Assembly (NCBI RefSeq): GCF_002159085.1
Contig: NZ_LZRU01000002.1
Span: forward strand, 1-37,856
DNA: 37,856 nucleotides
Direction of reading: 5' to 3'
From: Thermobacillus sp. ZCTH02-B1
GTDB lineage: Bacteria > Bacillota > Bacilli > Paenibacillales > Paenibacillaceae
The notes beneath the pieces are model-generated. The model saw nothing but the letters and a program-made list of their open reading frames with translations, was not told where the DNA came from and ran no database searches. This document shows, one piece after another, positions 33,887 to 37,856 of this stretch. A program made the position numbers and the translations under genes. Within the stretch, counting starts at the first letter, position 1, and every line of letters begins with the position of its first letter.

Positions 33887-34390
33887 ATGGATCAACGCGA
33901 GCCCGTTCCGCCGGAACTGATTGACGCCCTGCTGGAGGCTACCCGGCGACTGTCGACCCAGACCGTGTTCTTCCATCAGGCGGCCGCCAGATATCTCGGC
34001 CTCCACATCACCGACCACAAATGCCTCGACATCGTGCTCGGGATGGGCCGGGCGACGGCCGGTCAGCTCGCCGAGCTCACGGGGCTTACGACCGGCGCCA
34101 TCACGAGCGTGATCAACCGGCTGGAGAAGGCCGGCTTCGTCCGCCGGACGAAGGATCCGCGCGATCTGCGCATCGTGTACGTCGAGCCGATACCGGACAA
34201 TCTGCGGCCGCTCGCGGACATCTTCGGCCCGCTCGGCGGCGCGATGTCCGAACTGTTCTCCCGGTACGGCGAGGGCGAGCTCCGGCTCATCCTCGATTAC
34301 CTCGAGCGCTCGATCCGGGTGCTGGCGCGGGAGACGGAGCGGCTCAAGGGCGCGAACGGAGCCCCTTCTGCCCCCAAGAACGGAACGTGA
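33887..34390 (+). CDS. MarR-family transcriptional regulator
   Basis: Winged-helix regulator of 167 residues from the ATG at 33887 (MDQREP), which follows GGAGG by 11 bases. An in-frame ATG at 33803 with GGAGCGGTG before it would add 28 residues of low homology; I cannot rule it out. Core: TAGQLAELTGLTTGAITSVINRLEKAGFV then the wing RRTKDPRDLRIVYVEP. Dimerisation helices flank it, the last being LILDYLERSIRVLARETERL. It probably represses both itself and the divergent FAD monooxygenase through the two TATCTTAA-type palindromes. Ligand unknown. Confidence 0.88.
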   Translation: MDQREPVPPELIDALLEATRRLSTQTVFFHQAAARYLGLHITDHKCLDIVLGMGRATAGQLAELTGLTTGAITSVINRLEKAGFVRRTKDPRDLRIVYVEPIPDNLRPLADIFGPLGGAMSELFSRYGEGELRLILDYLERSIRVLARETERLKGANGAPSAPKNGT

Positions 34391-34397
34391 AGGGCAG

Positions 34398-34424
34398 GGC
34401 CCGATCCTGCATCGGATCCGGGCC
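34398..34424 (+). terminator. Probable terminator after the MarR gene
   Basis: GGCCCGATCC (34398-34407) pairs with GGATCCGGGCC (34414-34424) with one bulge, followed by TTGCATT. It starts eight bases after the stop codon. The T-run is short. Confidence 0.55.
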
Positions 34425-34675
34425 TTGCATTGCCCGGCCGGATCGCGCCGCAATTCGGCTTGCGGTGCGGGATTTCCATCTTGCCGCCGGGCATGCGAAT
34501 CGATAGGATGGATACAGGATAGATTTGGGAACACAAGTGTGCGATCCGGTTCATGAAATGTCGCTTTTCCATCCTGGCAGGGCCGATAGACGGCCTCATT
34601 TTGGAAGCAGCACGCCCGCAACGCCCGATGATTGCGCGCAAGCGGCTTGCGGTCCCGAGAAAGGAGTTGGAGCGG

Positions 34676-35746
34676 ATGAACGATGTCGATCCAATCCGGA
34701 AAGCCGTCGACCGTCTGGATCCCGGCGAACTGAAATCCTGCCTGCGGCTTGTCCTGGCCCAAATTCAAATCCTGAAGGAGCAGAACCCGAATCCCGAAGG
34801 CGCGGCCGCCGGGCTGATCGGGCTGTACGACGAGCTGATGAACCGGAAGGACGGGCCACACGCGCGGGATCCCGCCCCCGGCTGCACCCGTGTCCACATC
34901 GTGACCGGGGATTCCTTCGCCGGCAGCATGAAGCTGGCGCTGCGTGAACTCGGCCTCGCGGGCACGCATGCGGTCATCACGATCCGCGACAACCTCGCGA
35001 TCGGCCCGGTCGCCCGCCTCGACGCGCCCGAAGGCCGGCGGGCCCGGCGGGACTGGCTCAGGGACAACATCGCGTCCGCCGCGCTCGGAGAAGACGACGA
35101 TCCGGAAGAAGCGTTCCGCAGGCTGATGCAGCAAGTCGAACGCATTCCGGAACGGGCGGACATCATCGTCTGGACCAGCCGCAGCGCAATCGAGCAGACG
35201 GGCATGCGGTACGCGCTGCACCTCATCCGCCGCAAGCCCAATCCCGTCCGCGTATGCGACGCCTGTGCGATCAGCGGAGAGCTCGACCGGCATCCCGGCG
35301 CCGCCGTCACCTACACCCGCTCCGGCGAGATCGGACCGGACAAGCTGCGGGAAGCGATCCGGCGGGCGGAGGAAGCGGCACCGCTGTCCGCGGAGGAGGT
35401 CCGCCGGCTCGCCGACGAATGGACGGCGATCGCGGAACAGGGCGGGGTGCTGCGCATCTGGCGGGACGGTGAGGTGCGGACGGTTCCGGCGGATTATTTT
35501 GACGCGCATCTGCTGAAGATGCTGGACCAGGCGGCCCATGCCGCCGACGCCGGCGGATACGTCAGAGCCGCCCGCGTGGTCGGGGAAGCCGTCGGATGCG
35601 CCGATCAGGACATCGGGGACGAATATTTCGAATACCGGCTGCGGGAGCTCGTCTACGCCGGCGTCCTCGAAATCCGGGGCGTGCCGGCCGGCCTCCGGTA
35701 CTACAGCGTCAGACGGAAAAGGCGGACGCCCCACGCGTCCGCCTGA
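34676..35746 (+). CDS. DUF1835/DUF3658 domain protein
   Basis: 356 residues from the ATG at 34676, nine bases after AAGGAG; the longer frame from 34553 has no ribosome site. After a helical N-terminus (about 1-60), the DUF1835 domain shows VHIVTGDSFAGSMKLAL, ITIRDNLAIGPVARL and a WTSRSAIEQTGMRY segment. The C-terminal DUF3658 domain shows LSAEEVRRLADEWTAIAEQ, GVLRIWRDGEVRTVPADYFD and QDIGDEYFEYRLRELVYAG. Both domains are widespread in Bacillales and have no settled function. The gene stands alone between a terminator-like hairpin and the AT-rich island at the right end. Confidence 0.85.
   Translation: MNDVDPIRKAVDRLDPGELKSCLRLVLAQIQILKEQNPNPEGAAAGLIGLYDELMNRKDGPHARDPAPGCTRVHIVTGDSFAGSMKLALRELGLAGTHAVITIRDNLAIGPVARLDAPEGRRARRDWLRDNIASAALGEDDDPEEAFRRLMQQVERIPERADIIVWTSRSAIEQTGMRYALHLIRRKPNPVRVCDACAISGELDRHPGAAVTYTRSGEIGPDKLREAIRRAEEAAPLSAEEVRRLADEWTAIAEQGGVLRIWRDGEVRTVPADYFDAHLLKMLDQAAHAADAGGYVRAARVVGEAVGCADQDIGDEYFEYRLRELVYAGVLEIRGVPAGLRYYSVRRKRRTPHASA
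35720..35744 (+). terminator. Hairpin overlapping the DUF1835 gene stop
   Basis: AGGCGGACGC (35720-35729) and GCGTCCGCCT (35735-35744) pair perfectly around CCCAC. It spans the last codons of the gene and is not followed by a U-run, so terminator function is only possible. Confidence 0.4.
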
Positions 35747-35866
35747 TTCCGCTTCTCCCACCGAAAATGCCCGTATCCTTCCTTGTCGAGGGAAACTCCA
35801 CTCGGCGTCCGGGGGCTCTTACAGCCCTTCTGCCAAACCGGACTACCTGTTATCGGACGATTCAAA

Positions 35867-36385
35867 TCAAATAATCTTCTTGACAAGTCCTTTGGACAGC
35901 GCCTGCTCGTCATTATACACAATCACGCGGGCATTCCAGATTTTGCGAACATGCCGCAAATGCTGATCCAGTGCATCCTTTACGTTTACCAGCCACTCCT
36001 TCTTGTGTCCTCTGATGATCAACATAAATACAATGTCCAGAGAAGCATAATTCGCCAATTCTCTGAACTCGGCCGGCAACTCGTCATGGAATTGCCCATG
36101 CCGTCGCATCAGTAGGGATATCGTCAATTGCCAGGCATGGATCATCTTTTCGGCAACGTTGCTAATAAATTCCCGAAATTTCTCCTTCGAATTGCCGGGA
36201 TGGGGAGAACTCGATTTTGCTTCCACAATCAACAATCGGTTGTGTTCTTTCTGAATTAGCAGAAATTCTGCAATTCTGAAAGATTTTATAAGTTTAGCGT
36301 AAATTTCGGATTGTTCGATGTGGAAAACTTGTTCGGCTTTGAACGGCCCAAACTCCATTCCGGATTCTGTAATGATTATCTCCAT
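35867..36385 (-). CDS. Putative PD-(D/E)xK-like nuclease, partner of an AAA ATPase
   Basis: 172 residues from the ATG at 36385, one base after the TAA stop of the ATPase gene, so the two are translated together. I do not recognise the family by name. The stretch AEFLLIQKEHNRLLIVEAKS forms a predicted beta-hairpin with E40 on the first strand and E55-A-K57 on the second, the spacing and pattern of the PD-(D/E)xK nuclease core, with E in place of the usual first D. A long helical segment (about 68-95) and a hydrophobic strand (LDIVFMLIIRG) followed by a helix complete the small domain. Base composition is much more AT-rich than the chromosome to the left. Probable effector of a two-gene defence module; a non-catalytic role is possible. 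Confidence 0.7.
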   Translation of the reverse strand: MEIIITESGMEFGPFKAEQVFHIEQSEIYAKLIKSFRIAEFLLIQKEHNRLLIVEAKSSSPHPGNSKEKFREFISNVAEKMIHAWQLTISLLMRRHGQFHDELPAEFRELANYASLDIVFMLIIRGHKKEWLVNVKDALDQHLRHVRKIWNARVIVYNDEQALSKGLVKKII

Positions 36386-36386
36386 A

Positions 36387-37409
36387 TTATCGCAGAATCC
36401 CGTCCATCTCTTCTTCGTAAAGCCTAATCGATTCGTCAATAATGGAATTGGCCGGCATGCCGAACAACAGATCGTCGTAATCCGGTTCCCGCTCAGGATC
36501 CGCATTCAAGGAAATTACCGGAATAGATATGCGGTTCTTCATCGCGATCAGGTGTAGTTTCTTGATCACGAAATAGGAATGGCTGGCCAAGAAGAATTGA
36601 ATGCCTCCCTGCGCCAGCAGAAAGATAATATCCATGAAGCTGGAAATCGCTTTCGGATGAAGCGCCACGTCCGGTTCGTCGATAAACATAACGGAACCGG
36701 GTGTCAACGAGCGGTTGCCCAGAAGCGTGTCTAGAATCGAAAGTTTCTTGCTCCCCTCAGCAGTTACACCGATGGAAAACTTCTGGTTCCCTTTTTTGAA
36801 CATCCACTTTTTCAAATTTTCATCAAAAATCGCTTTTCCACCCAAAATGCGGTCCAGCTCCCTACGCGCAGCGGCAAATTCGGTATAATTTTTGCCCTGC
36901 TTCTTGGGAATCATCAAAGCCCGGACTAGATCATAATAGGTGTCATCAAATCCGAACACCCTGTCTTTTTCGCGCGATTCGATAACAAGGTGAAAGATGG
37001 ACAGCACTTCCTTGGCCGGCAAAAACAGAGAATCTTCTTTGCGGCGAGATACCTTGTTGTCAACGACCGTGACGGTCCTCGTTGTATCCTTCCCAAATTT
37101 GTATGAAAACCCGTTCCCCTCAAACACAATTTCGCATGTCAGCGGCTCATTGTACGACTTTGCGACCAGATCGCCGATCTTCTCGACCTGAAAAGTCCAA
37201 TAGAGCTTTTCGGACAATACTTCGTTTACGGAGCGGCGATCATTTCCTCGACCGAATTCTTCGATCGTCCGCATGGCGCTGTACATCGATTTCAGCAAAA
37301 AGGATTTCCCCGTTCCATTTTCACCGATAATCAAATTGATCTTGCCGAGGTTGTTCCAATCAACGTTTCTTAAAGGCCCAAAATTCCTCAATTTCACTTT
37401 ATTGATCAT
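36387..37409 (-). CDS. AAA ATPase of the SMC/OLD-like ABC class
   Basis: 340 residues from the ATG at 37409 after GGAGGGTT. The N-terminus INKVKLRNFGPLRNVDW and Walker A GENGTGKSFLLK are those of AAA_15/AAA_21 (RecF/OLD-like) ATPases. A middle insertion (about 90-200) carries coiled helices. Then come a degenerate signature region, Walker B VMFIDEPDVALHP and the switch His in LASHSYFVIKKL. There is no TOPRIM domain, so nuclease activity must come from the partner gene directly downstream. Such single-ATPase sensors drive many anti-phage systems (PARIS, Septu, Gabija, retron-ATPase types). AT-rich, next to a transposase gene, and thus probably acquired. Confidence 0.9.
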   Translation of the reverse strand: MINKVKLRNFGPLRNVDWNNLGKINLIIGENGTGKSFLLKSMYSAMRTIEEFGRGNDRRSVNEVLSEKLYWTFQVEKIGDLVAKSYNEPLTCEIVFEGNGFSYKFGKDTTRTVTVVDNKVSRRKEDSLFLPAKEVLSIFHLVIESREKDRVFGFDDTYYDLVRALMIPKKQGKNYTEFAAARRELDRILGGKAIFDENLKKWMFKKGNQKFSIGVTAEGSKKLSILDTLLGNRSLTPGSVMFIDEPDVALHPKAISSFMDIIFLLAQGGIQFFLASHSYFVIKKLHLIAMKNRISIPVISLNADPEREPDYDDLLFGMPANSIIDESIRLYEEEMDGILR

Positions 37410-37422
37410 CGGAACCCTCCAA

Positions 37423-37437
37423 GTTCATGATATGAAC
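37423..37437. promoter_or_regulatory. Palindrome in the leader of the AAA ATPase gene
   Basis: GTTCAT-GAT-ATGAAC, perfect 6+3+6, lies directly upstream of the ribosome site of the ATPase gene. It could be an operator or a small leader hairpin. Confidence 0.5.
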
Positions 37438-37461
37438 GGAGAAATCCTGCTCTCGTCTATT

Positions 37462-37483
37462 TTCAATTATAACTCAAATTGAA
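37462..37483 (-). promoter_or_regulatory. Inverted repeat overlapping a TATAAT box of the AAA/nuclease operon
   Basis: Arms TTCAATT (37462-37468) and AATTGAA (37477-37483). On the minus strand a perfect TATAAT (37466-37471) lies within it, about 57 bases before the ATPase start. No good -35 is seen. Confidence 0.5.
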
Positions 37484-37535
37484 GAATATTTATCCTGAAT
37501 TTCGAAAGTAAAACTCTTTTAAAAACATAAAAAGG

Positions 37536-37594
37536 GCTCCTGTTCTTTGGTAGAATGGTGTTTGACGAAAAAAACTCCAGCCAAAGAAAGGAGC
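37536..37594 (+). promoter_or_regulatory. Hairpin hiding the transposase ribosome binding site
   Basis: GCTCCTGTTCTTTGG (37536-37550) pairs with CCAAAGAAAGGAGC (37581-37594) with one bulge; AAAGG/CCTTT can extend it. The right arm contains AAAGGAG (37587-37593), the only ribosome site before the transposase start. In a read-through transcript it would be base-paired; the candidate internal -10 TAGAAT (37551-37556) lies in the loop. Confidence 0.65.
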
Positions 37595-37603
37595 ACCTTT
37601 AAG

Positions 37604-37856
37604 GTGAAGTCTACCACACCCGTCAGCAAAATCAAGACAGAATTTTCCCTGCGACATGCGACCAGTTTCGGAGGCGCCAAAATCTTTCTGGAATACCTCG
37701 AGAAAATCAAGCTCGCCAAGGCGCTGCAGGGGCTATCGTTTGCGAAGGCAAACAACTCGTTGTTTCCCCTCTACCGCATCCTGCTGTATCTCATTGTCGG
37801 CTGGGTGCTCGGCTGCCAGCGGCTCTTTCATTTTCGCAAGTTGCAATATGATCCGC
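37604..37856 (+). CDS. IS transposase, N-terminal part (IS1380/IS4-like)
   Basis: Starts at the GTG at 37604, ten bases after AAAGGAG, and stays open for 84 codons to the right edge. The N-terminus reads MKSTTPVSKIKTEFSLRHAT then SFGGAKIFLEYLEKIKLAKAL, and continues with LFPLYRILLYLIVGWVLGCQ and RLFHFRKLQYDP, which resembles the N-terminal region of IS1380-family DDE transposases. The catalytic residues lie outside the window, so the family call is provisional. Confidence 0.7.
   Translation, partial: MKSTTPVSKIKTEFSLRHATSFGGAKIFLEYLEKIKLAKALQGLSFAKANNSLFPLYRILLYLIVGWVLGCQRLFHFRKLQYDP

Larger units (their letters stand above)
37531..37856 (+). mobile_element. Left end of an insertion sequence (truncated by window)
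   Basis: The transposase start and its hairpin leader mark the left end of an IS, probably of the IS1380/IS4 superfamily. The exact outer end and target duplication cannot be set because the right end is outside the window. Confidence 0.6.

Noticed and set aside
35783..36115. Plus-strand 110-codon frame opposite the nuclease-like gene
   Set aside because: Antisense to the gene coupled to the AAA ATPase; no ribosome site or domain.

Overview
The window looks like chromosomal DNA of a high-GC, Gram-positive endospore-former relative of the Paenibacillaceae (Cohnella, Paenibacillus or Thermobacillus type). The evidence is three C-terminal SLH domains on a secreted galactanase, two YesM-type sensor kinases, a YesN-type AraC response regulator, a YtrA-type GntR regulator with its ABC transporter, strong GGAGG ribosome binding sites and many short ATGA or TGATG stop/start overlaps. 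GC is high throughout, except for AT-rich patches at about 8480-8760 and from about 35830 to the right end. I see no rRNA, tRNA, CRISPR array or riboswitch.

Left part (1-9900), minus strand. A YesM kinase runs off the left edge. Upstream of it lies a very large SLH-anchored GH53 endo-beta-1,4-galactanase. Next come a GT2 glycosyltransferase coupled to a PlsY-like acyltransferase, probably for an acylated glycolipid, and a secreted protein with two stalk domains.

Centre-left (9900-20450). A YtrA-type regulator/ABC operon is divergent from a MarR/MFS operon, and the short region between them is dense with operators. The MFS exporter is fused in frame to a DUF5519 domain. After a shared terminator comes an OmpR/EnvZ-like two-component pair. 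It is divergent from a DrrAB-like exporter followed by a membrane-anchored multicopper oxidase. The intergenic region carries a matched pair of 18-bp elements in inverted orientation.

Centre-right (20480-27700), minus strand. Six tightly packed genes form one apparent operon: binding lipoprotein, ATPase, double permease, inositol-monophosphatase-like phosphatase, YesM kinase and YesN regulator. I infer uptake and dephosphorylation of a phosphorylated carbohydrate or polyol, sensed by its own two-component system, with a possible cre site in the promoter region.

Right part (28000-35750). A four-helix membrane protein overlaps a 1015-residue exported protein of unusual architecture, in which five FG-GAP/VCBS repeats interrupt a deacetylase-like barrel. 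Then come an M50-like membrane protease, an FAD monooxygenase divergent from a MarR regulator with two palindromic operators, and a DUF1835/DUF3658 protein.

Right end (35830-37856). This AT-richer block holds an AAA ATPase followed after one base by a small protein with a PD-(D/E)xK-like core. Next to it is the start of a transposase gene whose ribosome binding site lies inside a hairpin. I read the block as a small acquired island and the two genes as a candidate, possibly undescribed, defence module.
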